Below, piece by piece: positions 63,364-64,000 of a stretch of DNA of 64,000 nt. Numbering within the stretch: position 1 is the first letter of the stretch; the number at the start of each line of letters is the position of its first letter. Below the pieces are notes generated by a model. The model was given only the letters and a program-made list of their open reading frames with translations, made no database searches and was not told where the DNA came from. A program made the position numbers and the translations under genes. The DNA is taken from the NCBI RefSeq assembly GCF_007858285.1, contig NZ_VFIL01000002.1, positions 62,001 to 126,000 of the forward strand, written 5' to 3'. The stretch is from Pseudomonas brenneri. GTDB lineage: Bacteria > Pseudomonadota > Gammaproteobacteria > Pseudomonadales > Pseudomonadaceae.

Positions 63364-64000
63364 ATGCTCGCCCCCGTACAACTGACTTCCGCCACTCGCC
63401 AGAACCTCTGGCGCCTGACGTTTATCCGCACCCTGGTCCTGGCCGCACAAGCCGGTTCCGTGGGGCTTGCCTATTGGTTTGACCTGCTGCCGTTGCCCTG
63501 GCTGCAGCTGTGGGTGACCTTGGCTTTTTCCACGGTGCTGTGTGTGTTCACGGCCATCCGCCTGCGCACCACGTGGCCGGTGACGGAGCTGGAGTATGCC
63601 CTGCAACTGGCCTGTGACCTGTTTATCCACAGTGTGTTGCTGTATTTCTCCGGTGGTTCCACCAACCCGTTCGTTTCCTATTACCTGGTGCCACTGACCA
63701 TTGCTGCCGTGACGTTGCCGTGGCGCTACTCGGTGATCCTGTCGGGTATTGCCCTGGCGCTCTACACCTTGCTGCTGGCGCAGTTCTATCCCCTGGAAAC
63801 CTTCCCGATCGCCCGGGAAAACCTGCAGATCTACGGGATGTGGCTGAGCTTCGCGCTGTCGGCGGCGGTGATCACCTTTTTTGCCGCGCGCATGGCCGAA
63901 GAGCTGCGGCGCCAGGAAGAACTGCGCGCTATCCGCCGCGAAGAGGGCCTGCGCGACCAGCAACTGTTGGCAGTGGCGACCCAGGCCGCCGGCGCAGCCC
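63364..64000 (+). CDS. RegB/RoxS-type redox sensor kinase, N-terminal part
   Basis: The first 212 residues of a membrane sensor kinase, cut by the right edge. ATG 63364 follows AGGAGA. Six hydrophobic helices are visible, and the quinone-binding type loop GGSTNPFVSYYLVPLTIAAVTLPW (GGSTNPF at residues 97-103) marks the RegB/PrrB/RoxS family. The kinase core lies beyond the window. Position next to the dpp cluster matches roxS (PA4494), the sensor of the RoxSR respiratory regulator. Divergent from the SIMPL gene. Confidence 0.9.
   Translation, partial: MLAPVQLTSATRQNLWRLTFIRTLVLAAQAGSVGLAYWFDLLPLPWLQLWVTLAFSTVLCVFTAIRLRTTWPVTELEYALQLACDLFIHSVLLYFSGGSTNPFVSYYLVPLTIAAVTLPWRYSVILSGIALALYTLLLAQFYPLETFPIARENLQIYGMWLSFALSAAVITFFAARMAEELRRQEELRAIRREEGLRDQQLLAVATQAAGAA

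Overview
The window is a 64 kb chromosomal segment of a Pseudomonas of the fluorescens complex. Support: high-GC coding with Pseudomonas-type gene orders (coaE-pilD-pilC/pilA-tRNA-Thr-nadC-ampDE; fruBKA with a Cra box; the PA4513-PA4516-like iron cluster; opuC; dpp-opdP next to a RoxS-type kinase), Pseudomonas-only small families (DUF3094, DUF1780) and several copies of the GTGGGAGCGGGCTTGCTCGC palindrome family typical of this group. Most of the window is core genome; three AT-richer patches look accessory.

Layout. 0-1.5 kb: 3' end of clpB, then a tRNA array (Asn, Pro, Lys, Pro). 1.6-5.8 kb: type II NADH dehydrogenase, small conserved proteins, an ECF-type permease with a translationally coupled leader peptide, yacG and coaE. 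5.8-10.1 kb: type IV pilus block pilD-pilC facing pilA and a TfpO-like O-antigen-ligase-family protein, then tRNA-Thr; no pilB lies between pilA and pilC. 10.2-19 kb: nadC, a DUF1631 protein, ampD-ampE, a chemoreceptor with a FliA-type promoter, a zinc-ribbon membrane protein and tatD. 19-25.8 kb: fructose PTS regulon (cra, fruB, fruK, fruA) with a TTAAACGTTTCA operator. 25.9-34.1 kb: PhoD-type phosphatase and an iron-uptake cluster (PepSY/flavoreductase, TonB receptor, PKHD dioxygenase, Sel1 protein). 34.3-37 kb: orphan serralysin protease and ornithine decarboxylase. 37.4-40.8 kb: OpuC-type quaternary-amine ABC importer. 41.2-42.7 kb: prfC. 42.8-44.6 kb: AT-rich patch with two tandem paralogues of unknown function, the second frameshifted in a G7 run, and a striking palindrome over a consensus promoter. 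44.9-47.3 kb: PfeA-type ferric-enterobactin receptor. 47.5-59.2 kb: dipeptide importer dppFDCB, three intact binding proteins, the OpdP porin and a fourth, decayed binding-protein gene. 59.2-62.3 kb: a cysteine-free 978-residue protein of unknown function behind a HrpL-type promoter, sitting exactly where the 5' half of the decayed dppA gene should be. 62.4-64 kb: a SIMPL-domain protein and the start of a RegB/RoxS-type sensor kinase.

The best candidate for something undescribed is the 59.2-62.3 kb gene. Its upstream region carries GGAACT-N16-CCACCAA (hrp-box consensus GGAACC-N15/16-CCACNNA), its N-terminus has the composition of type III effectors, it has no cysteine, and its arrival coincides with loss of the dppA1 N-terminal half. 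I read it as a candidate orphan type III effector; no secretion machinery is in the window. Second is the tandem pair at 42.9-44.1 kb with its operator-like palindrome and possible phase-variable G tract. Family assignments are from reading translations; no database search was possible.
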